A DNA stretch of 17,841 nucleotides from DATEAV01 sp964513155 (GTDB lineage: Bacteria; Chloroflexota; Anaerolineae; Anaerolineales; E44-bin32), in NCBI GenBank assembly GCA_964513155.1, contig CAZEMA010000049.1, positions 1 through 17,841 of the forward strand. The letters are read 5' to 3'. Made by a program: the position numbers and the translations under genes. Under the pieces are notes generated by a model. The model was given only the letters and a program-made list of their open reading frames with translations. It searched no databases and had not been told where the DNA came from. Below, piece by piece: positions 1 to 7,869 of this stretch; within the stretch, counting starts at the first letter, position 1; the number at the start of each line of letters is the position of its first letter.

Positions 1-141
1 GGGAGGTCGCCCAGCTCGGTTGAGCGATTGCCCCGCAGGGCTACCGGCGAGCTTTGGGATCATACCGGGTCCGGCATCGCTCGAATCTCCGTCCCGCGCC
101 TCTTCCCCGCGCCGGTCCCCTGGTCCGCACACCGGACAAGG

Positions 142-147
142 TATAAT
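142..147 (+). promoter_or_regulatory. Putative -10 box (TATAAT) of the histidine kinase gene
   Basis: A perfect TATAAT hexamer lies here, with an ATG overlapping its last bases (TATAATG). No good -35 is seen at 16-18 bases upstream; the sequence there is CTGGTC-like, with few matches to TTGACA. If it is a real -10, transcription starts near 154 and the in-frame ATG at 146 cannot be the start codon. Nothing else is supported in the first 141 bases. Confidence 0.4.
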
Positions 148-193
148 GTGGGCACCTTCGAGACGGCCTGGGGATAGACGCGAGGTGCCGGCG

Positions 194-2599
194 GTGGGTC
201 CCATCAGACAGGATCCCTTGGTTAGTCTATCCAAGACAGCGCAAGACCCCCTCGACATGCTCAGCGAACTGGGCAGCGCGGCGGATAGCCCGCAGGACAG
301 CCAGCAGATGCTGGCAGACGTCTGCCGGATCCTGACGACGCCAGGATGGTATGACCTGGCCTGGATCGGCCTGATCCGGCCCGACGCACCGGGAGTACTC
401 CTGCTGGCAAGGGCTGGCCTCGAAGATGTCCTGCCAGATCCGGCCATCCTCCCGATCGGCGATCCCGACGGGGCGTCAGGATTGCTTTCTTCCCTGGCAC
501 GGCAAACCCAGCCCGTCGTTGTGACTGAGATCCAGGACGATGGCCACATCGATCCGTGGCTGGAGCGGCCTTTCGCCGCCGGCTGCCGGTCAGCGGCCGC
601 CTTGCCCATCCGGCGCGACGGCGAGTTGATCGGCCTCCTCAACCTCTATTCCCACCTGCCCGATGCCTTCAGCCAGGATCGCCTCCCCGTCCTGCAGAGA
701 ATCGTTGATCATGTTGCCTCTGGTCTGAGTCGGCTGCAAACGACGAAGCCACCATTGCCCCGGCCTGCGGATCCTGATGCCGAACGCCAGAGGCTTCAAC
801 TCCTCTACAACATCACCCAGGCCGTGACCAGCAGCCTGGAGCCTGCGGAGATCCTGCAACGGGCCATCTCCCTGACCAGCCAGAACCTGGGAGCCTTGTT
901 TGGCGAGGCCTTCACCGTAGACCGCCTCAGCAATCTTCTTCACCTGCAGGCATTATCTGACCCGGATCCCGCTCGGATAGCCAGCGTTCGGGATCGGCTC
1001 GGTGCCATCCCCGGGGGAGGCATTCCTGGATGGATTGTTGCCAACCGGCAGGCCCTCAACCTGGCAGAGGTGAGCACCGATCCGCGTTGGGACCCACTGA
1101 GTCAGGCCGAATCCCAGGCACACGCTGTCCTGGGCGCCCCGATCCTGGCGGGCGACGAGCTCCTTGGGGTCCTCCTGGTCTTCCACCATCAGCCGGCTGC
1201 CTTCCGTGACGAGCATCTCGAGCTGCTGACGACCATCGCCCGACAGGTTGGGCTGGCCCTCGCGAACGCCGAACGTTACCAACAGGCGCATCGACGGCTG
1301 GCCGAGATGGCGGCACTCCAGCAGGTCGGCCAGGTCATCAACCGCCGTCTGGAAATGCAGCCGCTGCTCGAGGAGGTGGTCCGCCAGGTGGCGGAAGTGC
1401 TGGGCTATCCGATGGTCGAGATCCTCCTGGTCGAGGGCCAGGACATGGTCTTCCGCGCCGGTCGCGGCCCTGACCTCCATGGCGAGCGCACGGCGGTCTC
1501 CGAAGGGGTCTCCGGCCGAGTCGCTCGCACCAACATGCCGGCTTTCGTCCCTGACGTCCGAGTGGACCCCGACTACGTGGCGCTGGTGCCAACCACCGAG
1601 ACGGAGATCGCTGTCCCCCTGCGCAAGGGCGGGGTGGTCTTCGGCGTGCTCAACGTCGAATCTCCCAAGCCGGGCAGCCTGACCGAGGACGACCTGCGCC
1701 TCCTTTCCTTGCTCGGCGACCAGATTTCTGTGGCCATCGAGAACGCCGCTTTGTATGAGCATGTCCGCCAGCACGCCGGCGCCCTGGAACGTACCGTGGC
1801 CGACCGCACGGCCGCCCTGGAGGATGCCCTCGATTACGCCCGCAAGGCGGACAGAATCAAATCACAGTTCGTCTCCGACGTCTCGCACGAGCTTCGCACA
1901 CCGCTGAGCAACATTCGCCTGTATCTGGACCTGCTCACTTTGGGGAAGCCCGAACGATTCCCGTCCTATCTGGAGACATTAGACCGGGAGACTAACCGTC
2001 TGGCCCGCCTGATCGAAGACCTGCTGGCGATCTCCCGGCTGGACGCGGGTGCGGCGATGTTCCAGCCATCCGAATTCGACCTCAATAGCCTGGCGAGTGT
2101 TCTGGTCGAGGATCGCCGGCGCCTGTTCGCCCAGAAAGGCCTGAAACTCGAGTTCTCTCCTCAACCCGACCTGCCTGCCATCTTCGCCGACGAACGCATG
2201 GTCACCCAGGTGGTGGCCAACCTGTTGACGAACGCCATGCAGTACACTCTCAGCGGGAGCGTGACCGTCTCTACAGCCAGCCAGACAGAGGGCGGCCGGT
2301 CCTGGGTGACAGTAACCGTCGCCGACACCGGGTTGGGCATTCTCGCCGAAGACCTGCCCCATCTGTTCGAGCGCTTCTTCCGTGGCGCCAGCAGCCGGTT
2401 GGTGAGAGCCCCTGGCACCGGCCTCGGGCTGGCCATCTGCAAGGAGATCCTAGATCGACATGGGGGGCGGATCACGGTGGAAAGCGAGGAAGGTCGCGGC
2501 AGCGCCTTCACCATCTGGCTACCGGTGAACAAGGCGGATTCGGCTGCCGCGATGGGTCGCCCGGCACGCCGCATGCGACGAACTCCCGGGGCACGCTGA
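194..2599 (+). CDS. Soluble sensor histidine kinase with three GAF domains
   Basis: This encodes a two-component sensor kinase of about 801 residues. No membrane segment is seen, so it should be cytoplasmic and sense small molecules, redox state or light through its GAF domains. Numbered from the GTG at 194, GAF-like domains lie at about 39-177, 201-360 and 376-520. A short charged helix follows, then a HisKA domain with the H-box SDVSHELRTPL (phospho-acceptor His565, codon 1886-1888). The HATPase domain at about 666-775 has the N-box NLLTNAMQY, G1 ADTGLGI, F-box LFERFFRG and G2 GTGLGLAI. The three GAF domains diverge strongly from each other. No response regulator lies downstream; a partner could lie upstream of the window. 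The frame is open back to position 20. I prefer GTG 194 because GAGGTG (182-187) sits six bases upstream and the TATAAT at 142-147 makes earlier starts unlikely. GTG 185, TTG 218 and ATG 257 are alternatives. The ligand is unknown. Confidence 0.9.
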   Translation: MGPIRQDPLVSLSKTAQDPLDMLSELGSAADSPQDSQQMLADVCRILTTPGWYDLAWIGLIRPDAPGVLLLARAGLEDVLPDPAILPIGDPDGASGLLSSLARQTQPVVVTEIQDDGHIDPWLERPFAAGCRSAAALPIRRDGELIGLLNLYSHLPDAFSQDRLPVLQRIVDHVASGLSRLQTTKPPLPRPADPDAERQRLQLLYNITQAVTSSLEPAEILQRAISLTSQNLGALFGEAFTVDRLSNLLHLQALSDPDPARIASVRDRLGAIPGGGIPGWIVANRQALNLAEVSTDPRWDPLSQAESQAHAVLGAPILAGDELLGVLLVFHHQPAAFRDEHLELLTTIARQVGLALANAERYQQAHRRLAEMAALQQVGQVINRRLEMQPLLEEVVRQVAEVLGYPMVEILLVEGQDMVFRAGRGPDLHGERTAVSEGVSGRVARTNMPAFVPDVRVDPDYVALVPTTETEIAVPLRKGGVVFGVLNVESPKPGSLTEDDLRLLSLLGDQISVAIENAALYEHVRQHAGALERTVADRTAALEDALDYARKADRIKSQFVSDVSHELRTPLSNIRLYLDLLTLGKPERFPSYLETLDRETNRLARLIEDLLAISRLDAGAAMFQPSEFDLNSLASVLVEDRRRLFAQKGLKLEFSPQPDLPAIFADERMVTQVVANLLTNAMQYTLSGSVTVSTASQTEGGRSWVTVTVADTGLGILAEDLPHLFERFFRGASSRLVRAPGTGLGLAICKEILDRHGGRITVESEEGRGSAFTIWLPVNKADSAAAMGRPARRMRRTPGAR

Positions 2600-2943
2600 C
2601 CCTCGGGCCGCATACAGAAGGTACCTCGTGGAACGCCTACCACGCCTGGTTCCCGGCGTAGAAGCGGGACCCACTTCGAGAGCCTCCACCACGGCCAGAC
2701 CCAGGAGTGTGTAGAAGAGCCTAGCTTCCTGGAAGGAATTCGCATATGCAGTTCTCTTCTCCGGGCAAGGCGGTCTTCCATCACCCGGCTGGGTAGCCAA
2801 TCCCGTCACAGGAATGAAACTGCCCCGAGGTTCTGGGAACCTCGGGGCAGCCGTTTTCCGATGGAGGGGGCCTCCGCGCCTCGAGCCCCTCAGCGGGAGA
2901 CATCGGGTCCAACAGACGCGCGGGGTTGAGTGAACAGTGGCGA
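2600..2943. other. Intergenic region between convergent genes
   Basis: This 344-base stretch separates the histidine kinase (plus) from the DRTGG gene (minus). It holds the strong inverted repeat at 2820-2850. A weaker hairpin at about 2648-2671 has arms near GGTTCCCG and CGGGACC with one bulged base. Short open frames on the minus strand here have no start signal and no recognisable motif, so I do not call a gene. Confidence 0.6.
2820..2850 (+). terminator. Strong intrinsic terminator, possibly bidirectional
   Basis: A perfect 14-bp stem (left arm CTGCCCCGAGGTTC, 2820-2833; right arm 2837-2850) closes on a 3-base loop. It is followed on the plus strand by CCGTTTTCC. On the minus strand the stem is followed by GTTTCATTCC, a weaker T-rich tail. 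It sits between two convergent genes and can end both transcripts. Confidence 0.85.
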
Positions 2944-4017
2944 TTAGGCCATTCCGAGCGCGGCGTAGATTGCGCCCATGTCCACGTGTTCCGACATCAG
3001 TTGGTTGAAGGCTTCCAGTTTTTCCGGCTCGCCCAGCCGCGTCTTGCCGTAGGCATCCTCGATCCGCTTGACCGTCTCCATGGTGTTCATCCTGACCAGG
3101 AGCACTGGGACGTTGACGGCCTCCGCCTGCTGGACGACCAGTGGGCTGGGCCGCAGGTTTCCGGTCAGGATGAGAGCCACCGTGGAGGTCTCCAGGGCCG
3201 CCAGCTGGATGTCGGTCCGGTCCCCACCCGTGATCACGGCCTTGTTCTGCTGCCGGCGGAAGCGCGAGAGGCAGGCTTCCAGGGTCATGGCGCCAACCAT
3301 AAAAGCTTCGGCCAAGGACTCCGGATCCATGTTCTTGGTCAGCACCTCAGCCTCCAGACGCCGGACGAGCTCCCCCACACTCAGCGCCGAAAGCTTGGGG
3401 ACACTTGGCAGGACGCCCAGCACGCGGATGCCGACGCTCTCGAGGTAGGGCCGGGCGTAGTCGTCCACGAAGTCCCGGGCCTCATCCGGAATCTGGTTCA
3501 GGATCGCCCCGAACATCTGTTTCCCCAGTCGGGCGTGAGAGCCCAGGATGTCATCGATCACCTGCATCTCGGCGTGATATTTGGCCATGACCAGGACTGG
3601 CGCCCCCAGCGTCTCCGCCAGGCTCATGTTCGACAGGCCGATGGCATAGCCCTCACGCAGGCTCGTACCACCCTCCAGGAGCAGCACGTCCTTGGCCTTG
3701 CCGGCCCTCTCCACTGCACCCCGAATCCTCTCCAGCATGTCGCCTCCCCCGATCCCCTTCAGCCGCTGGCGAAGGGAGGCAGGCGTGATGATGATCGGGG
3801 TGAGATCGGCCAGGTCGGTGTCCAGCCCCAGTGCGCTCCAGACGAACGCTGCATCTTCATCGCTGAGCTTACCCTCGGGTGTTCTCCAAGGACGGATGCT
3901 GATCGGCTTGATGTAGCCGACCTTGTAGCCGTCGGCCTGGAACCGCTTGCCGAGGCCTAGGCACAAGGCGGTCTTGCCGATAAAGGGCTCTACCGATGTG
4001 ATATAGAGTGGTTTCAT
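2944..4017 (-). CDS. BioD-like P-loop / DRTGG domain protein (phosphotransacetylase N-terminal-like)
   Basis: The 357-residue product matches the layout of the regulatory N-terminal half of long phosphate acetyltransferases, without the catalytic PTA domain. Residues 1-210 form a dethiobiotin-synthetase-like P-loop fold that starts MKPLYITSVEPFIGKTAL. The P-loop is degenerate: EPFIGKT keeps GKT but lacks the usual first glycine. A DRTGG domain follows at about 215-325, with its signature TGGDRTDIQ at 263-271. Families of this kind are annotated as DRTGG or phosphotransacetylase-family proteins, and their function is not settled. The ATG (4017-4015) overlaps the TGA of the upstream acetyl-CoA synthetase as ATGA, so the two are translationally coupled. 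A regulatory role in acetate/acetyl-CoA metabolism is inference from this linkage. Confidence 0.85.
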   Translation of the reverse strand: MKPLYITSVEPFIGKTALCLGLGKRFQADGYKVGYIKPISIRPWRTPEGKLSDEDAAFVWSALGLDTDLADLTPIIITPASLRQRLKGIGGGDMLERIRGAVERAGKAKDVLLLEGGTSLREGYAIGLSNMSLAETLGAPVLVMAKYHAEMQVIDDILGSHARLGKQMFGAILNQIPDEARDFVDDYARPYLESVGIRVLGVLPSVPKLSALSVGELVRRLEAEVLTKNMDPESLAEAFMVGAMTLEACLSRFRRQQNKAVITGGDRTDIQLAALETSTVALILTGNLRPSPLVVQQAEAVNVPVLLVRMNTMETVKRIEDAYGKTRLGEPEKLEAFNQLMSEHVDMGAIYAALGMA

Positions 4018-6176
4018 ACCTTTCTCCCTGGGGGTTCAGCCTGCGATGCCTTCCCCGTCCGTACCTCGCTCTGCATGATCACCAAGCGCATGTCGATTGC
4101 CACCCCGCCGTGTGCCTGGTCATAGACAATGAAGGGGTTGATGTCAAGTTCAGCGATCTCGGGAAAGTCCACAACCAGTTGCCCGATCCGCAGGAGAGCG
4201 TCCACCAGGGCTTCCTTGTCCGCCGGGGGCTTGCCGCGCACGCCATCCAGGAGCGCCCGGGCTCGGAACTCACCCAGCATCTCTTCCGCCTCGTGGCGGG
4301 AGAAGGGGGCAATGCGGAAGGCAACATCCTTGAGGATCTCGACGTAGATGCCGCCCAGACCGAAGGTGACCAGCGGGCCGAACTGGGGATCACGGTTCAT
4401 GCCAATCAGGGTTTCTGTCCCCGGTGGGGCCATCTTCTGCACCAGACAGCCCCACAGCCGCGCATCCGGCAGATAGTGCTGGCAACGATAGGTGATCAGA
4501 TCAAACGCGTCGCTGACCTCGCTGGCGTTCTCCAGGCCAACCTTGACGCCGCCGACGTCGGTCTTGTGCAGGATGTCGGGCGAGGCCACCTTGAGCACCA
4601 CCGGGTACCCGATCCGGTCGGCAATCTCCACCGCCTGCTCCGGCGTCGTCGCTAGTTCAGAAGCAGGAATCCGGAGCCCGCAGGCGGTCAGGATGGCCCT
4701 GGCTTCGGCGTCCCCGATGGTCACCCGTCCCTCGGACAGCGCGGTGTCTATGGTCTTGCGCACGGCGGCATGATCAATGGCGATGGTCTCGTAGGTGGGC
4801 AGGGGCTCCTGGCGATAGCCGCGGTAAGCACTCATGGCCTTCAGAACCATTGCCGCCCGCTCCGGGTAAGGAAAGTTGGGAACGCGGTTGGCATCCAGGA
4901 CGGCCGTCCCGACCCCCACTCGCGCCTCGCCCATGAAGCAGGCCAAGATCGGAATGTCGACCTTCTTCGCGGTCTCCGCCACCGCCTGCGCCGTCTCGGC
5001 AATCTCGGTTGAGGCCTGCGGGGTCAGGATGACCATGACACCGTCGACGTGCGGGTCGGCGCAGACCTGTTCCAGGGCGAACCGATAGCGATCGGCTTGG
5101 GCGTCTCCCAGGACATCCACAGGGTTGGCGGCGCTGGCCGCGTCGGGCAGGAACTCCTCCAGTGCATGGATGCAGACCGAATCGAATCGGGCCAGGGCGA
5201 GGCCGGAACGCTCCAGCGCGTCGGTCGCCAGAATGCCCGGCCCGCCGGCGTTGGTCACGACCGCGATTCGGTCGCCCTTGAGTGGTGGCAGGTAACCGAA
5301 GGCGCGAGCGCAGTCGAACAGGTCCTCCAGCGAGGTCACCCGCAGCACGCCCGCCTGGCGGAAGGCGGCCTGATAGGCTTGCTCCGAACCCGCCAGGGAT
5401 CCGGTGTGCGAGGAGACGGCACGAGCGCCGGCCACCGTGACGCCCGACTTGACTGCGACCACGGGCTTCTGGCGAATGACCCTCCGGGCGACGCGCATGA
5501 ACTCCTGGCCGTCCGGCAGACCCTCGATGTAGCACAGGATCACCCGGGAGGAGTCATCCTCGGCCCATTCGTTAAGCAGGTCGATCTCGTTGACGTCGGC
5601 CTTGTTGCCGAGGGAGACGAACTTGCTCAGGCCCAGCCGGCCGGCTTGAGCCCAATCGAGGATCGCCGTGCCGAGCGCCCCGGACTGGGACATGAAGGCC
5701 ATCGGGCCGCCAGGTGGCATGCCCAATGAGAAGGAGGCGTTGAGGGGTGTAACCGTGTCGATGACGCCCAGGCAGTTCGGCCCGATCAGGCGGATTCCGT
5801 AGGTCCGTGAGATCTCGAGCAGCTCGCACTCTCGCTCCAAGCCCTCTCGGCCCGCCTCTCGAAACCCGGCGCTGATGACCACCGCCGCCGGGATGCCTTT
5901 CCGACCGCAGCCACGCAGCGCCTCCGGAACGAGCATATAGGGAATGACGATCACGGCCAGGTCGATGGGGCCGGGCACCTCGGCCACCGAGGGGTAGGCC
6001 TTCTGGCCAAGGATGGCGTCGGCCTTCGGATTGATCAGGTAGACTTTGTGGCCGTCCTTCAGGTAGCCGCCATTGACCAGGTTGTCGACGACCGCGTGGC
6101 CCAGCTTCTTGGGATCCGCAGAAGCGCCAATTACTGCAACGGCGCGGGGATGGAAGAAGGCATCCAGCGACGACAT
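4014..6176 (-). CDS. Acetate-CoA ligase (ADP-forming), fused alpha-beta subunits
   Basis: The enzyme interconverts acetyl-CoA + ADP + phosphate and acetate + CoA + ATP, giving substrate-level ATP in the cytoplasm; other short acyl-CoAs are possible. It is 720 residues, normal for the fused form. An N-terminal CoA-binding Rossmann domain (about 6-130, with AVAVIGAS and the GPNCLG motif) is followed by the succinyl-CoA-ligase-like region. This region carries SSHTGSLAG with the phosphorylated histidine at residue 257 (codon 5408-5406), the position known from archaeal ADP-forming enzymes. The C-terminal ATP-grasp domain begins near 490 and holds GYPVVLKVASPDILHKTDVGG. There is no GNAT domain, so it is not a Pat-type protein acetyltransferase. 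I chose ATG 6176 because GGAG lies six bases upstream; a GTG at 6179 is adjacent and in frame. It is first in a two-gene unit with the DRTGG gene. Confidence 0.93.
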   Translation of the reverse strand: MSSLDAFFHPRAVAVIGASADPKKLGHAVVDNLVNGGYLKDGHKVYLINPKADAILGQKAYPSVAEVPGPIDLAVIVIPYMLVPEALRGCGRKGIPAAVVISAGFREAGREGLERECELLEISRTYGIRLIGPNCLGVIDTVTPLNASFSLGMPPGGPMAFMSQSGALGTAILDWAQAGRLGLSKFVSLGNKADVNEIDLLNEWAEDDSSRVILCYIEGLPDGQEFMRVARRVIRQKPVVAVKSGVTVAGARAVSSHTGSLAGSEQAYQAAFRQAGVLRVTSLEDLFDCARAFGYLPPLKGDRIAVVTNAGGPGILATDALERSGLALARFDSVCIHALEEFLPDAASAANPVDVLGDAQADRYRFALEQVCADPHVDGVMVILTPQASTEIAETAQAVAETAKKVDIPILACFMGEARVGVGTAVLDANRVPNFPYPERAAMVLKAMSAYRGYRQEPLPTYETIAIDHAAVRKTIDTALSEGRVTIGDAEARAILTACGLRIPASELATTPEQAVEIADRIGYPVVLKVASPDILHKTDVGGVKVGLENASEVSDAFDLITYRCQHYLPDARLWGCLVQKMAPPGTETLIGMNRDPQFGPLVTFGLGGIYVEILKDVAFRIAPFSRHEAEEMLGEFRARALLDGVRGKPPADKEALVDALLRIGQLVVDFPEIAELDINPFIVYDQAHGGVAIDMRLVIMQSEVRTGKASQAEPPGRKV

Positions 6177-6261
6177 CACCTACTCCAGAGGCACCTGGGA
6201 CGTAGACGGCAGACGCACGGGGTGATCGTAGCAGCCAGCCGCAATTCGACCGGCCGCAAGG

Positions 6262-6267
6262 AGTATA
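6262..6267 (-). promoter_or_regulatory. Possible -10 box for the acetyl-CoA synthetase unit
   Basis: TATACT on the minus strand lies 85 bases before the ATG at 6176, within the 187-base gap after the ribonuclease HII gene. No convincing -35 is present; TTCGCT at 15-base spacing is the closest. It would separate this unit from the upstream rnhB operon. Confidence 0.3.
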
Positions 6268-6363
6268 CCTCGGATCGTGAGAAGCGAACGGTTGGGGCCT
6301 GCCTGCCCGGTCCGACGGCCCCCATTCGGCCTCGCGCGGGATGCCTCGAGACCGACCCGGCTC

Positions 6364-7038
6364 TCAGCTGGCCGTCTTTGCCGCGACCTCTCCTGGAGAA
6401 GCTTCGACGAGGCACGCCGCAACGGGGGCATAGGAGTGGCGATGGATGGGGCATGGACCCAGACGGTCGAGGGCTGCCCGGTGCTCCGCGGTCCCGTAGC
6501 CTTTGTGCCTGGAGAAACCGTAGCCAGGATACTCGGCCTCCAGCCGAACCATGGCTTCGTCCCGTGTGACTTTGGCCATGACCGAAGCCGCGGCGATCGA
6601 GAGAACCTGGGCATCGCCCTGAGGCAGCGCCGTCTGGGGAAGCATCACCTCCGGCAGGCGCAGGTGGTCGATCAGCAGGTGATCCGGGGAGAGCCAAAGA
6701 TCAGCCAGGGCGCGTTCCATGGCCAGCCGACTGGCACTCAACGGCCCTAACCGGTCCACCTCCTTGGGAGTGGCTTGTCCCAGCCCAACGGCGGTGGCCA
6801 CCTTCCGGATCTCTTCTGCCCAGCGCGCCCTCTGTCTGGGCGTCATCTGCTTGGAGTCCCGGACCCCTGCCAGCAGCCGACCGATCTCAGGCCGGTCCGG
6901 GGGCAAGATGACCGCGCCGGCCAGGAGAGGACCGGCCCAGGCTCCCCGGCCAGCCTCATCCAAGCCTGCCAAGCAACCCGCCCCCGCGTCCCAGAGCTGC
7001 CGCTCCAGCGCCAGATCCGGCCACGACCTCACGACCAC
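6364..7038 (-). CDS. rnhB: Ribonuclease HII
   Basis: The enzyme cuts the RNA strand of RNA-DNA hybrids and removes single misincorporated ribonucleotides from DNA. The 224-residue product carries LDEAGRG with the acidic pair D27/E28, DSKQMTPRQR at 61-70, a LLIDHLRLP segment with D124, and SIAAASVMAKVTRD ending in D160, which together give the DEDD metal site. The family motif YPGYGFSRHKGYGT is near the C-terminus. The third acidic motif reads IDHLRLP rather than the usual VDG, a mild deviation. The frame is open upstream to 7113, inside the glycosyltransferase gene. I prefer GTG 7038, which follows the glycosyltransferase stop (TGA 7043-7041) after two bases and matches the family N-terminus; GTG 7032 is also possible. 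No good ribosome site is visible, so reinitiation after the upstream stop is likely. Confidence 0.92.
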   Translation of the reverse strand: MVVRSWPDLALERQLWDAGAGCLAGLDEAGRGAWAGPLLAGAVILPPDRPEIGRLLAGVRDSKQMTPRQRARWAEEIRKVATAVGLGQATPKEVDRLGPLSASRLAMERALADLWLSPDHLLIDHLRLPEVMLPQTALPQGDAQVLSIAAASVMAKVTRDEAMVRLEAEYPGYGFSRHKGYGTAEHRAALDRLGPCPIHRHSYAPVAACLVEASPGEVAAKTAS

Positions 7039-7040
7039 TG

Positions 7041-7769
7041 TCAGTCCCGGGGGTGGTAGAGGCCCCGCCGCCAGTTGCGGCGGATACGGAACAGGTCCAT
7101 CAGCATCACCCACGAGTCCTGAACGGGCCGGATGCGGCTGCCGGCGTCGTGGTACCAGTCAATCGGCACCTCGACCAAGCGATAGCCCCGCTTCCGGGCG
7201 ACAAACAGGAGCTCGACGTCGAACGTCCAACCCTCCAGACGCTGGACGCGACATAGGTCTTCGGCCACGGCACCTCGGAAGCACTTGAACCCGCACTGCG
7301 TATCCCCGATCCCTGGAACGGCCAGGAGGCGGACCAGCCAGTTGAAGACCCGGCCAATCCAGTGGCGATAGGCTGGCTCGTGATAGCGCACCGCGCCCGG
7401 CGCTTCCCGGGAGCCGATGGCGACGTCGAAGCCCTCCAGAGCCGGCGGGAGGAATCGGTTGACTTGCTCGATGGGCATCGACAGATCCGCGTCACAGATG
7501 AAGCGATACTCCCCTTCCACCGCCAGCAGTCCCGCACGGACCGCCAGCCCTTTGCCCCGACGAGGGTCCTGGATCAGGCGCAGGTTGGCATGATGCCCAG
7601 CAAGATCCCGGACAATGGTCGCGGTTCGGTCGGTGCTGCCGTTGTCCACGACAAGGATCTCGACCGGATAGGCCTGAGCCTCGGCGAAAGCCAACACCTG
7701 AGGCAGGCTCTGGGGTAGGCGGCCTGCTTCATTGAAGGCCGGGATCACGATCGAGAGGAATGGTGGCAA
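7041..7769 (-). CDS. Family 2 glycosyltransferase, dolichyl-phosphate beta-glucosyltransferase-like
   Basis: This is a GT-A fold transferase of 242 residues, probably moving a sugar from UDP- or GDP-sugar to a polyprenyl phosphate at the membrane face. It begins SIVIPAFNEAGRLP and has VDNGSTDRT (D42), the metal-binding CDADLSMP (D93, D95), and the QCGFKCF motif of the ALG5/DPG-synthase group. There are no transmembrane segments, unlike full polyprenyl-phosphate mannosyltransferases. The start codon is TTG at 7769: no ATG exists upstream in the frame and GGAA lies just before it, but the protein begins where the family normally does. It lies 100 bases after the NERD-like gene and just before rnhB. 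The exact sugar and acceptor cannot be read from the sequence. Confidence 0.88.
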   Translation of the reverse strand: MPPFLSIVIPAFNEAGRLPQSLPQVLAFAEAQAYPVEILVVDNGSTDRTATIVRDLAGHHANLRLIQDPRRGKGLAVRAGLLAVEGEYRFICDADLSMPIEQVNRFLPPALEGFDVAIGSREAPGAVRYHEPAYRHWIGRVFNWLVRLLAVPGIGDTQCGFKCFRGAVAEDLCRVQRLEGWTFDVELLFVARKRGYRLVEVPIDWYHDAGSRIRPVQDSWVMLMDLFRIRRNWRRGLYHPRD

Positions 7770-7869
7770 GGGAGTTCCTGTGGCCCGAACGATCGCCGTC
7801 TCCGCTGGGGAAGGATGCCCCGCGCCCTCGAGGCTGCGGAGGGGGGCGCCTCAGCCTCAGCGACCACCC

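Noticed and set aside
1..95. tRNA-like pieces (AGCTCGGTTGAGC and CTCGAATC) at the window start
   Set aside because: No acceptor stem pairs, the T-loop lacks the TTC core, and no anticodon arm can be folded.
953..1774. Long minus-strand open frame of 273 codons opposite the histidine kinase
   Set aside because: It is antisense to well-conserved GAF domains, has no recognisable motif or ribosome site, and is expected from codon bias in GC-rich DNA.
2755..2808. Possible c-di-GMP-like riboswitch (GGGCAAGGC ... GGGTAGCC) before the 2820-2850 terminator
   Set aside because: The conserved core and helix order do not fit the GEMM class, and no plus-strand gene follows that it could control.
2926..3960. 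Plus-strand open frame of 344 codons opposite the DRTGG gene
   Set aside because: It is His/Gln/Arg-rich with no domain and is a mirror of the conserved minus-strand gene.
4008..5729. Several plus-strand frames opposite the acetyl-CoA synthetase
   Set aside because: They are shadows of a clearly recognised enzyme, with biased composition and no start signals.
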